IMG/VR virus record: IMGVR_UViG_3300025120_000101
Span: 1-47,199 of that record
Origin: a virus
Length of the DNA stretch: 47,199 nt
Direction: 5' to 3' (one strand)
Under the pieces are notes generated by a model. It was given only the letters and a program-made list of their open reading frames with translations. It was not told the DNA's origin and did no database searches. Shown piece after piece: positions 15,031-22,535 of the stretch. Position 1 is the stretch's first letter. Each line of letters starts with the position of its first letter. The translations under genes and the position numbers were made by a program.

Positions 15031-15082
15031 CTACTAGCAGAGACCACGCAACTATCAGTATAACCACGTCATCTTTGTTCAT
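15005..15082 (-). CDS. Possible micro-membrane protein, 25 aa
   Basis: Begins MNKDDVVILIVAWSLL and stays hydrophobic to a final Phe-Arg-Ile, so it would be a single transmembrane helix with a charged N-terminus. GGGAG lies 7 nt before the ATG, which overlaps the end of 15069-15254 (14 nt). Its last codons coincide with a promoter -35 element, so selection on the DNA could also explain the open frame. Expression is unproven. Confidence 0.5.
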   Translation of the reverse strand: MNKDDVVILIVAWSLLVVYFAVFRI

Positions 15083-15254
15083 CTTTATCTCCCATCAACT
15101 GTTCAAGAGCATCATAAACACCGTTTATAAAGTCTGTTTCTAATGAATAATGGTACGATGTGTCTGCTGTCACATGAGGGTATATCGCTTTTGCGAGGGT
15201 GGTCACGTTTGTTTTAAAAGTCGTGCCGTCTTTTTTCTGTATTTCTATTTGCAT
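15069..15254 (-). CDS. Small hypothetical protein, 61 aa
   Basis: Starts MQIEIQKKDGTTFKTNVTTL; mixed alpha/beta, acidic C-terminus. AAGGA precedes the start at usual distance. No family is recognised. Confidence 0.68.
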   Translation of the reverse strand: MQIEIQKKDGTTFKTNVTTLAKAIYPHVTADTSYHYSLETDFINGVYDALEQLMGDKDEQR

Positions 15255-15305
15255 AGTTTTTCCTTAAAAAGTAGGTGCACAAGTTTCCCTGTACACCTAA
15301 TTAAA

Positions 15306-15677
15306 TTACGCTTTCGCGAAATAGCCTTCGTCAACGAGTCTTTTCGCATAGAACCTAAAGATTCTTAACGGGTCTTGACCAGTTGTTAAAGTACCTTTTT
15401 TCACAGCCAACGAAACCAAGTCCTGTGCTGTAAAACTAGCTGAGTCAAGCTCAGTTTTTTTACATTCATTCACAGTAGTAATTAACGCATTCATTTGCGG
15501 TGTTTTACCTTCTGGTTGTTTACCAGTGAACTTGTATACAGTTCTTGCTGAACCTTTACCTGCTTTCGTAGGTCTAGGCACGGCTGTCACTTTAGCTTTG
15601 CTCAAAGGCTTTGCAGCTACTTTCGTAGTTGCGATTGGTGCTCTCTTTTTAGAGGGCGTAGATGTTGCAGTTTGCAT
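15306..15677 (-). CDS. Basic protein with winged-helix-like C-terminus, 123 aa
   Basis: The N-terminal 50 residues are a basic Lys/Ala/Pro/Thr-rich tail, histone-like in composition (KKRAPIATTKVAAKPLSKAK). The C-terminal 70 residues look like a small folded domain ending DPLRIFRFYAKRLVDEGYFAKA. The end resembles that of the product at 9492-9827, so the two look paralogous. A nucleic-acid-binding role is inferred. The gene has the shared leader AGAAAGGAGAAA and its own promoter at 15733-15761. Confidence 0.75.
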   Translation of the reverse strand: MQTATSTPSKKRAPIATTKVAAKPLSKAKVTAVPRPTKAGKGSARTVYKFTGKQPEGKTPQMNALITTVNECKKTELDSASFTAQDLVSLAVKKGTLTTGQDPLRIFRFYAKRLVDEGYFAKA

Positions 15678-15707
15678 ATCTTTCTCCTTTCTTTTAGTTA
15701 ATAAACT

Positions 15708-15779
15708 CTACCTTGCGGCAGAACCAGTTTCTAGTATGCCTTCGAATAACGCGAAAGTAAACCAGTATACGATAGGCAT
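15708..15779 (-). CDS. Possible micro-gene, 23 aa
   Basis: ATG at 15777-15779 directly follows the TAA of the upstream gene. The product begins MPIVYWFTFALFEGILETG, with a hydrophobic first half. No Shine-Dalgarno is seen, so it would depend on reinitiation. It overlaps the promoter at 15733-15761, which could equally account for the sequence. Confidence 0.3.
   Translation of the reverse strand: MPIVYWFTFALFEGILETGSAAR
15733..15761 (-). promoter_or_regulatory. TTTACTTT-type promoter before 15306-15677
   Basis: Minus strand: -35 TTTACT (15761-15756) in GTTTACTTTCGCG, spacer of 17, -10 CATACT (15738-15733). The start codon is about 56 nt further on, after the AGAAAGGAGAAA leader. Confidence 0.62.
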
Positions 15780-16010
15780 TTAATGTAGCTTATCTTCAGA
15801 AAACTTTACCAAGTCATTTTCTTCTAGGTAGTTTTTCCAAAACATTAATATAAGTGAAGGGTCTGTCACACCCTTCAACTCCTGACAACCTTGTTCGATC
15901 ATGGTATCAGACACTAATCGAGCCAACTCATCGTTAGCTGACTCAAAAAGTGAAGCCCAAACAAGACCTAAGACATCAGCGTCTATTTTGTACTGTTTAG
16001 GATTTTCCAT
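15780..16010 (-). CDS. Hypothetical protein, 76 aa
   Basis: Acidic and helical. Its end (DPSLILMFWKNYLEENDLVK) has a spacing like the C-termini of 9492-9827 and 15306-15677 (P..I..F(Y/W)...L), so it may be a third distant copy of that domain. It is joined to the DUF932 gene by TAATG. Confidence 0.7.
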   Translation of the reverse strand: MENPKQYKIDADVLGLVWASLFESANDELARLVSDTMIEQGCQELKGVTDPSLILMFWKNYLEENDLVKFSEDKLH

Positions 16011-17038
16011 TAAGCTGCCCTCTGTATAGCAAGTTCTAAAGCCTTGCTTTTACGATTGGCTGCTGCACCAAACCATGCACTATGTAGAGCATTACCTTCG
16101 GTTTGCGACTCACGTAAATGGTCTTCGACATAAGTAACTGCATTTAGTGCACCCCACCACGTACCTCTAGCAGACTTCAAGTTTGCACCTGGACTCTGTT
16201 CTAGAGCATCCATTACTAATGAAGGAAACTTATTAAGCTTCTCTTTTAGTGGCTCTTGTATACCTATAGTCTTACCTTCTGAACGTAATAATTGTTCTTT
16301 ACGATACTCGGCAATCATCAAAGGCTGATATATCTCACCTACATAGTCGAGCACGTCAGAGTGCTTAGCTTTAGATTTAGATAGTAGAGTAGAGTTATTT
16401 CTAAACTCGGTCATAGCTGTCGCAGATAGACCTAAGGCATCTTCTGCAGCTTGTATAACGTCATCACCGAACTCTTTAACATGTGGCATACGGAATGAGG
16501 CTGTATTATTCATACCTAAAGCCATTGTAAGCGTGTTATTACACACAACTCTTATAGGCGTTAGTTTGATAGTCATAGACCTGCCAACTATATGCGGTTG
16601 ATTAATAAGAAGATAGCCTTTCACAAGGTCGTCTCCCGCTAGTTCGAAGTCTTCTGAGATTTTAGCTAAACCCCATATTTCTCCACCATCTTTTAAACTA
16701 CCTGCGGTTTCCATGGTCATATGACCAGCTTCCGTAAAGCGTTTAAAGAATTTGAACACGTCCTCGTTTTGAATAGGGACGTAGTCTCTACCGCAATGAG
16801 ATAGTATTCTGTTATCAGAATCACGAACGATGTGAAAAGTATTCTCCGCTTGGATTATACCTACATCTTCGCTCCATTCGGGGGCGTCTAGCGTGTAACT
16901 AGGACGTTTACTAACAGTCCAGTCTAGCTGTGCAGCCTCCTGCATTTGCAATGGGGTGAGGTTAGCGTCTACTTCAACACCTAATCCGTGCCAAGGTTTG
17001 TCACCTGCCCAAGCCATTGTTTCTACTTGATGTGCCAT
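16010..17038 (-). CDS. DUF932-family protein
   Basis: This 342-aa protein has the hallmarks of the phage/plasmid DUF932 family (TIGR03299-like): an N-terminal WHGLGVEVD motif after MAWAGDKPW, a central GDDLVKGYLLINQPHIVGRSMTI-type core and the conserved RVVCNNTL. Length is normal for the family. Its molecular function is not established; it is common in early phage regions. It carries the shared leader AGAAAGGAGAAA and a strong promoter at 17089-17117, and is coupled to the next gene. Confidence 0.88.
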   Translation of the reverse strand: MAHQVETMAWAGDKPWHGLGVEVDANLTPLQMQEAAQLDWTVSKRPSYTLDAPEWSEDVGIIQAENTFHIVRDSDNRILSHCGRDYVPIQNEDVFKFFKRFTEAGHMTMETAGSLKDGGEIWGLAKISEDFELAGDDLVKGYLLINQPHIVGRSMTIKLTPIRVVCNNTLTMALGMNNTASFRMPHVKEFGDDVIQAAEDALGLSATAMTEFRNNSTLLSKSKAKHSDVLDYVGEIYQPLMIAEYRKEQLLRSEGKTIGIQEPLKEKLNKFPSLVMDALEQSPGANLKSARGTWWGALNAVTYVEDHLRESQTEGNALHSAWFGAAANRKSKALELAIQRAA

Positions 17039-17088
17039 ATATTTCTCCTTTCTAAGTTAATGACAGTAGCTTAATTACTACTAGGGTC

Positions 17089-17117
17089 ATTATACGTACC
17101 AAAGTTACGAAAGTAAA
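17089..17117 (-). promoter_or_regulatory. TTTACTTT-type promoter before the DUF932 gene
   Basis: Minus strand: -35 TTTACT (17117-17112), spacer 17, consensus -10 TATAAT (17094-17089). The -35 lies in the last codons of the nuclease gene 17105-17494. This is the best -10 of the set and helps define the motif. Confidence 0.75.
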
Positions 17118-17494
17118 GCAGTAGTAAGAGCGTCCCAATCGTAAGGCATTGTAAGTGTTAGTAGAGCGTCAGAACTATAACCACCTTTCACTAAATCTTT
17201 TATTCCTGTGAGGCTGTCGATATGGTAGAGTTTGATTTCTCCGTTTTTCCTAGCCATAACAAAAACTTGTCCTCCATGAGAGGCACGTTTAGCTAACCAA
17301 GAGATTTGCATTGGTCGTAGAGTAAGTTTATTACCTGAATGTATTTCTTTTAGTTCTATCCAGAACTCTTTGCCTTTACCACAACCATTAACATCAGGAA
17401 CACCTGCTCCTGTCATCCCAGTTTCAATCCTCTGTAGATGTATCTGTGTTAGGTTGGTTCTTAACAAGAGCCATAAATTTTTTTCTTTTGCCAT
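17105..17494 (-). CDS. VRR-NUC-like PD-(D/E)xK endonuclease
   Basis: The 129-aa protein contains the nuclease core GAGVPDV...FWIELKE (PD at about 32-33, E-x-K at 47-49) followed by LRPMQISWLAKRA, the arrangement of VRR-NUC and Holliday-resolvase-like enzymes. All three catalytic positions are present. In phages such enzymes resolve branched DNA or trim recombination intermediates before packaging. AGGAG precedes the start. It overlaps the upstream zinc-finger gene by 71 nt, longer than usual here. The product class is firm; the exact substrate is not. Confidence 0.8.
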   Translation of the reverse strand: MAKEKNLWLLLRTNLTQIHLQRIETGMTGAGVPDVNGCGKGKEFWIELKEIHSGNKLTLRPMQISWLAKRASHGGQVFVMARKNGEIKLYHIDSLTGIKDLVKGGYSSDALLTLTMPYDWDALTTALLS

Positions 17495-18071
17495 GTCCTC
17501 TCCTACCGAAACCTTTATCTATCATAATTTGCTCGTGAGCTTTTTGTTTTCTTAACTCATGGTAGCCTACCTCAGAAACATAAGCTGTTCCATCAGAGTA
17601 TTTTGCTATAGGTAATTCTTCGGATATTATTTTGTCTATGTTTTGTGGGTCTTCCCAAACTGCATTACTAGGAGCAAACTCTAATACATCTAATAAAGGT
17701 TGTGGCAAAAGTACACCACCTTGCATCCATTCACTAGTTGTTTTATGACCATCATCACGTAACCCTTTCGTTATTGATTTTATACTAAAGTCTGATCGAT
17801 TTGTCTCATATGCTGTTTGTGTTCGACATTCTTTAGAACAATAAACAGATGACTTATGTTTTTCATATTGAAACTCTTTTTCACATCGAACACAAACACA
17901 AGTCTTTTGTTCATTTACAAAACTACCTCGTGATTTTTTAATCGATAAAGCATTACATTCTTTACTACAGTATTTTGTTTTTCGTGGAGGAAGATTTTTT
18001 TCACATTCAGCACAATGACCTCTTTCGGTAATTTGGTATTCCTGGTTTGTTATTTCATATAATTTACCCAT
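17424..18071 (-). CDS. Protein with two Cys4 zinc knuckles, 215 aa
   Basis: Two similar zinc sites follow each other: C20/C23/C35/C39 and C60/C63/C78/C82 (each CxxC...CS/SKxC), with YCSKEC repeated. The C-terminal 120 residues have no recognisable motif. Tandem Cys4 knuckles of this kind occur in phage HNH-associated and DNA-binding proteins, but I see no HNH active site. The ATG lacks a Shine-Dalgarno, and a promoter-like sequence ends only a few nt before it, so the transcript may be leaderless or the start wrong. Confidence 0.7.
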   Translation of the reverse strand: MGKLYEITNQEYQITERGHCAECEKNLPPRKTKYCSKECNALSIKKSRGSFVNEQKTCVCVRCEKEFQYEKHKSSVYCSKECRTQTAYETNRSDFSIKSITKGLRDDGHKTTSEWMQGGVLLPQPLLDVLEFAPSNAVWEDPQNIDKIISEELPIAKYSDGTAYVSEVGYHELRKQKAHEQIMIDKGFGRRGHGKRKKFMALVKNQPNTDTSTED

Positions 18072-18077
18072 ATAAAT

Positions 18078-18106
18078 AGGGTAAAGGAGAAAAACGCCAA
18101 AGTAAA
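18078..18106 (-). promoter_or_regulatory. TTTACTTTGGCG motif before the zinc-knuckle gene
   Basis: Minus strand GTTTACTTTGGCG with TTTACT at 18106-18101. At 17-nt spacing the -10 is TACCCT (18083-18078), a poor match, only 6 nt from the ATG. Either the start codon is misplaced, the transcript is leaderless, or the motif is an operator rather than a -35. Confidence 0.4.
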
Positions 18107-18289
18107 CTACTATATAGAGTAAAAAGCCTCCAGAACACCCTTAAAGTAGAGCAGATAGCGTATAAGCTAATCTAAGCGTGTTTTAGAGACTCTTTATACG
18201 TCTTAAACTAAACCCTCGACTTAACCCTGTTCGTTTAACCTGTGGCGTCTGGTAAAGCCGATTTTTTAGAAAACCTACTTTTTTCTAGC

Positions 18290-18628
18290 TTACCAGTCCC
18301 ATCCTGTATGTGGAGCAACTTTTTGGTTATCTGACGCTAATTTAATTTCACGGTCGTTTAACCAGTCATTAAATGCTCTTTGTGTTTGGTCAACATCTGA
18401 GTAGAGTTGTTTAAATTCTGACCATTTATTACGGGCAACATGTACACCATAATAATAATCACCGTCACCAAGTTTACAACGTGTGATTATTTGCCACATA
18501 CGTTGTTTAGTAACGTCATATTCTTTTCCTAACTGTTCTAATGTAGTTTCTGAAGTATTCCATTTATCATACATATCTCTGTATCTAATGGAGTTTTCTT
18601 TTGCTTTTTGTTGTGAGATACCTTTCAT
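18290..18628 (-). CDS. Small helix-turn-helix protein (sigma-region-4-like)
   Basis: The 112-aa protein has a recognisable HTH at about 28-54: TTLEQLGKEYDVTKQRMWQI, similar to sigma-70 region 4 or RNAP-sigma-like HTH domains. It could be a transcription regulator of the early region. The start at 18628 is chosen because it overlaps the DNA polymerase stop as ATGA; an ATG at 18655 is the alternative. The 217-nt gap after its stop has a 7-bp stem (CTGGTAA/TTACCAG) overlapping the stop codon, with no clear terminator. Confidence 0.68.
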   Translation of the reverse strand: MKGISQQKAKENSIRYRDMYDKWNTSETTLEQLGKEYDVTKQRMWQIITRCKLGDGDYYYGVHVARNKWSEFKQLYSDVDQTQRAFNDWLNDREIKLASDNQKVAPHTGWDW

Positions 18629-20493
18629 GTTTTTATTTCCTTTGTTTCGCCCCATGACGTTCCTAGTTCTTGATCGACTAATAGGGGAACAGCAAGTTCT
18701 ACACAGTTCTCCATTATTCTTGTTACTGTGTTGGCTTGTTCTGTGTTCTCTATTGATATATCGACCTCATCGTGAACCTGTAGGTGAGGAACTATTCCTT
18801 CCTCCCAAAGACCTATCATTGCTAACTTAGTCATGTCAGCAGCTGAGCCTTGTATTAAACGATTTAGAGCCTTGTAAGTATACGACCGTTTAAGGTCACC
18901 ACCATATTTTTCTTTAGCCTCCTCTAGAGGTAGAGGTAGAGTACGTTCATATCTGCTTTCCCACAAATCGAAACGACAACGTCTACCTGCAAATGTTTTA
19001 ATATAACCACGTTCCATAGCTACTCGTGCACACTGGTCTTGTAGAGCCCGAATAAAAGGAACTTTAGCGTGATACTGTTGAAACAATGTCTCAGCTTCTG
19101 TATCATCTAAACCAAGTTCTTTAATAAGTTTTTCTTTACCCATTCCATAACTCAAACCTAGGTTTATCGTCTTAGCTTGTTTACGTGGTATGTTAGCCAT
19201 GTCTGCAACAATCTGATGGAAGTCTGCATTATCGTTAGTGTATAAAGACACTGCATCTTTTGCTCCCGTGAGATTCATTTGGTTAGCGTAATGTACGGTT
19301 AGTCTAGGTTCTTGTTGAGAATAATCAAACACACCCCACTGACAACCTTCTTCTGGAATAAACAAAGAACGTATCAGATTACCTATCTCTGGGTCACGTG
19401 CAGGAACTTGTTGTAGGTTTGGATTACTATAACTAAACCTACCGCTGACAGTACCGCCACGGTCGTTACGCATAGGATGTGCTTCTGCATGAATCCTACC
19501 GTTAAACGCGTGTTCCATAATCATCTTATCTATAAACGTAGTCCTAGCTTTATTTAACTTTCGAGCTCTAACAATTAACTGAGGAAGTTCATGGTCGTGT
19601 CCTTCTAACCAGTCTTTTTGGAAACTAGCCATACCTTTTGCTGTACGAGGAAACCATAATTTATTCTTTTCAAAAATACTCTGTAGAGAAGCATTAGCCC
19701 ATAGGTTTACATCACTACCATACTTACGCTTAATCTCTATTTGTATCTTTTGTTCTTCAGTAGATAACTTTTTACTGACTTTCTCAGCTTTTTCTTCATC
19801 TACTCTAACACCTCTCCATCTCATTTCTAATAGTAGAGGGATTAGTTTAGATTCCATCTCTAGTATCTTTTCTAAGCCTTGCTCAGCTATTTCTAGTTTA
19901 AGTTTATTCCACAACTTTAAAGTTAATGCTGCATCTTGTTCGCCATAAGGTCCAACATATTTAGCATGTAGTTTATACATCTCTGACTTAGGGTTAACAC
20001 CAAAAGCTAGAGCTGCATCTTGTAATAAAGACTCATCTTTTTTCTCGTCACAATAAGCAACACCTAAGTTGTCTAATGAATAAGAAAACCTATTCTCGTT
20101 AATCAAGGGAGCAGCAACGATAGTATCTAGTATATTACCTTTGACTATAATGCCTTCTCTCCTTAACCAACCTACATCGTAGAGTGCGTTATGAAACACT
20201 ACATCTCGTTTTGTAGAACTAAGTAGTTTTGTTAACCATCGTATAACAATACCTTCGTCTAAATTACCACCACCACCGTGACGGATAGGAAAATAACCTT
20301 TCCAGTTCTCTGTTGCTACTCCGAAACCTACCACATGACCACGACCTGTAGCCCATCCTGGACCACAAGTCGTAAGGTGTGGGTCATAGGTCTCTAAGTC
20401 TATAGCCACTGTTTCTGTCTCAGAAAACTGAGGAAAAACATCGGGCACAGTCCAAGAACTTTCGGGAGCAAACATAGAACCTTGTAAAATCAT
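18625..20493 (-). CDS. polA: Family A DNA polymerase with 3'-5' exonuclease
   Basis: The 622-aa replicative polymerase has an intact proofreading domain: DLE at 32-34, D106 (FHNALYDVGWL) and D187 (YGEQDAALTL). The polymerase motifs are A at 390 (DYSQQEPRL), B at 437-450 (RKQAKTINLGLSYG) and C at 574-576 (HDE). The residue matching E. coli Phe762 is Leu445. There is no 5'-3' exonuclease domain, as usual in phages. The start overlaps the upstream stop as ATGA. Motif A is unusual at IEL (here QEP). Confidence 0.96.
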   Translation of the reverse strand: MILQGSMFAPESSWTVPDVFPQFSETETVAIDLETYDPHLTTCGPGWATGRGHVVGFGVATENWKGYFPIRHGGGGNLDEGIVIRWLTKLLSSTKRDVVFHNALYDVGWLRREGIIVKGNILDTIVAAPLINENRFSYSLDNLGVAYCDEKKDESLLQDAALAFGVNPKSEMYKLHAKYVGPYGEQDAALTLKLWNKLKLEIAEQGLEKILEMESKLIPLLLEMRWRGVRVDEEKAEKVSKKLSTEEQKIQIEIKRKYGSDVNLWANASLQSIFEKNKLWFPRTAKGMASFQKDWLEGHDHELPQLIVRARKLNKARTTFIDKMIMEHAFNGRIHAEAHPMRNDRGGTVSGRFSYSNPNLQQVPARDPEIGNLIRSLFIPEEGCQWGVFDYSQQEPRLTVHYANQMNLTGAKDAVSLYTNDNADFHQIVADMANIPRKQAKTINLGLSYGMGKEKLIKELGLDDTEAETLFQQYHAKVPFIRALQDQCARVAMERGYIKTFAGRRCRFDLWESRYERTLPLPLEEAKEKYGGDLKRSYTYKALNRLIQGSAADMTKLAMIGLWEEGIVPHLQVHDEVDISIENTEQANTVTRIMENCVELAVPLLVDQELGTSWGETKEIKT

Positions 20494-20819
20494 TTTTTCT
20501 TTTTAACCCTCACAACCTTTACTTTTGGTTTAACAGCTTTTTTCTTCGGTGCATTACCACCGACCCAAGCTTCGTTTACATCAGGAGTAGATTTATCGTC
20601 TGCTACGTATGTACCTTTCTTAGTTCTAGCACGTTTAGGTTTTATTGCAACTTTAGGTTTGTTAGGGATAACTTTACCTTGTGTAATTGCCTCATCTAAC
20701 GATGTTAGAGTAACTGTTGCATCTTCAACAGCTTTATTGATTACTTTAGCTTTAGCAACTTCATCTACCTCTTTTGGTAGAGGAGTTATAAATTTTACAA
20801 AATTTGACCACCAACCCAT
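20490..20819 (-). CDS. Lys-rich hypothetical protein, 109 aa
   Basis: The C-terminal 50 residues are strongly basic (KPKVAIKPKRARTKKGTYVA, ending KKKK), the N-terminus short and hydrophobic/aromatic (MGWWSNFVKFI). It may bind DNA or the polymerase, whose gene it overlaps by 4 nt. No family is recognised. Confidence 0.72.
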   Translation of the reverse strand: MGWWSNFVKFITPLPKEVDEVAKAKVINKAVEDATVTLTSLDEAITQGKVIPNKPKVAIKPKRARTKKGTYVADDKSTPDVNEAWVGGNAPKKKAVKPKVKVVRVKKKK

Positions 20820-20820
20820 A

Positions 20821-21180
20821 TCAGTCCTCCTCTCTGCCGTCTTCTGCAGAGTAATTTACATCTTCAGCTTCTTCAAAAGCAGCATCCACTGTCTTTTCAG
20901 TATTAGCCATGATGTGTTCTTCAGTTAATAATAAATACCTACGTAAGTCTCTAATGTCATCGAGTAGACCAGCTTCGCCTTTATAGACTTCACCCGCCTC
21001 GAATACATCCCAACCATGCTTTTGTGCTTGGTGCTCGATTCTATCGAACTTACGTGCTAACATCATAAAAGCACCAACACCTCCACGACGTTTCCAAGAA
21101 TCGCCATACGACGTTTCGGCTCGTTTAAGAGCTTCTAAATCGTTTTGAGCAGACTCTTTCATATTTTCCCATTTACTCAT
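20821..21180 (-). CDS. Possible MazG-related (Nmad1/DUF1599-like) protein, 119 aa
   Basis: The pattern YGDSWKRRGGVGAFMMLARK followed by FDRIE and LLDDIRDLRRYLLLTEEHI resembles the K..dYG.sW...K..Ri...D.l.DL.nY layout I associate with DUF1599, a domain linked to nucleotide modification. The assignment is tentative. It is coupled to the ThyA-like gene (4-nt overlap) and carries AGAAAGGAGAAA, so it probably acts with the nucleotide genes. Confidence 0.55.
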   Translation of the reverse strand: MSKWENMKESAQNDLEALKRAETSYGDSWKRRGGVGAFMMLARKFDRIEHQAQKHGWDVFEAGEVYKGEAGLLDDIRDLRRYLLLTEEHIMANTEKTVDAAFEEAEDVNYSAEDGREED

Positions 21181-22220
21181 AAGTTTTCTCCTTTCTCCGC
21201 TTTATTAATATATGACTTTTCTCTCTTGCGGACCCAGTCAAGACAAGCCGTTCTCCAATCAGAAGCTTTTATTAAACCTATTCTGTCATAGGCTTCTTCA
21301 AAATTTTTCATTTTATATTCTTTATACACTTGTAACATAGGAACAGCTATATCAGCAAACGCAGGGTTTTCCCAACTGTCTGTAAAAGAGTCTATGTCCA
21401 TAGGATGTAGATTAAAAAATCTATTAAGTTCCCAATCTAACACGCTTGTGTCATGGAACAATAAGCTGGGTTTATAATCCTCTAGAGTATCATAAGGATT
21501 CTTTATATCTCTATAAGTGTATACGTCTATTTCCATACCTTTAACTTTGTCCCAAACATCGTTTAAATAGATATGAAAACTATCACTAACTTGTCTATAA
21601 ACACCTACTTCTACTCCTATAGCTGATGCCATGTACTCTTGTAATACTGACATATGTACTACGTTAGCACCATAAGCACCCCATAGCATGTCGTTAGACC
21701 TATTACATACTGTCATGTTTAATTTGTTATCTCGTATCTTAAAATAGATATTAGTATTACAAGGAACATCTTTACCTTGTTTATTTAAGTCGTGTGTTGC
21801 GTCCCACATCTGTAAAACAGCTCTTCTATCTTCAGGGTTTTGTTTTAACATTTTGACTATTATAGATAACTGGTCTTTTAAGAAATAATCTCTCCATCGC
21901 CAACCATAGGCACCCCATAGAGTCTCTCCATCATCTGAAAAATTTTCCATAGACTTAACAAAATAAGTTAATGGTTTAAGGTCTTTACGTCCCGCCAACA
22001 TCCAAAGGCTTTCTACAAAGTGGAAAAAAGGATTAGCATCTCTTTGTTTAATTAAACAAACTCTTTCACAGGGTTTCGTATAAACCGTTGTCACAGGCTC
22101 TAGAGCTTCGTATGTTGTACCATTACGGCTTTCTTGAACTCGATATGCTGTTTCATCTAAGAATAAATCAATTCCTAATAACATAGCATCATTTACATTC
22201 CGTGCATTAATTACTTTCAT
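21177..22220 (-). CDS. Divergent ThyA-family enzyme (thymidylate synthase or dUMP hydroxymethylase)
   Basis: The product of 347 aa keeps the ThyA scaffold: VESLWMLAG around E70, WGAYGWRWRDYF at about 101-112, DRRAVLQMW at 131, catalytic Cys154 in DVPCN, R174-S175 in NRSNDMLWG and the substrate Asn (about 186). It departs from canonical ThyA: the His after the catalytic Cys is Asn, the GGD.H.Y region reads SDSFHIY, and the C-terminal MAV-type tail is missing. dUMP/dCMP hydroxymethylases are ThyA relatives, so 5-hydroxymethyl-dUMP synthesis is a real alternative. The start at 22220 has AGGAGG upstream; a longer reading has no site. Confidence 0.85.
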   Translation of the reverse strand: MKVINARNVNDAMLLGIDLFLDETAYRVQESRNGTTYEALEPVTTVYTKPCERVCLIKQRDANPFFHFVESLWMLAGRKDLKPLTYFVKSMENFSDDGETLWGAYGWRWRDYFLKDQLSIIVKMLKQNPEDRRAVLQMWDATHDLNKQGKDVPCNTNIYFKIRDNKLNMTVCNRSNDMLWGAYGANVVHMSVLQEYMASAIGVEVGVYRQVSDSFHIYLNDVWDKVKGMEIDVYTYRDIKNPYDTLEDYKPSLLFHDTSVLDWELNRFFNLHPMDIDSFTDSWENPAFADIAVPMLQVYKEYKMKNFEEAYDRIGLIKASDWRTACLDWVRKREKSYINKAEKGENL

Positions 22221-22306
22221 TTTTTCCTCCTTGATAGCTTGTCTGCGGTTCTTTGAAAAGACCATTCTAAAAACTTACCTAATAAATCACTAAAATATTT
22301 TGTCAT
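22217..22306 (-). CDS. Coupled micro-gene, 29 aa
   Basis: ATG at 22304-22306 opens a frame whose TGA overlaps the ThyA-like start as ATGA; its last codons contain that gene's AGGAGG site. The product is basic at its C-terminus (DKLSRRKK) with an amphipathic N-terminal helix (MTKYFSDLLGKFLEW). It lacks a strong ribosome site of its own, so it may be a leader peptide. Confidence 0.42.
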   Translation of the reverse strand: MTKYFSDLLGKFLEWSFQRTADKLSRRKK

Positions 22307-22313
22307 CTTTTTT

Positions 22314-22535
22314 CTACAAAGTTTCACGATAGCCGTCTATTATTTCGCCTATCAAGAAGATTATTTCTTCATTCATAAGTCCTGGAAGTTTCCTTTTTAT
22401 AAAAGCCACTGCCATTTCTTGTGTCGCAGGAACTTTTAAAAAGAACGCCACTTCTAAAAACTGAGTGTAATGTATATCGACTGAATCTCCCCAGTCTTCT
22501 AAAAGCTGAACTGAGTAGTCATTAACTTTTCCCAT
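22314..22535 (-). CDS. Small hypothetical protein, 73 aa
   Basis: An alpha-helical small protein (VQLLEDWGDSVDIHYTQFLE) with AAGGAG before the ATG and a 14-nt overlap with the upstream gene. It sits inside the putative thymine-modification group. No family is recognised. Confidence 0.7.
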   Translation of the reverse strand: MGKVNDYSVQLLEDWGDSVDIHYTQFLEVAFFLKVPATQEMAVAFIKRKLPGLMNEEIIFLIGEIIDGYRETL

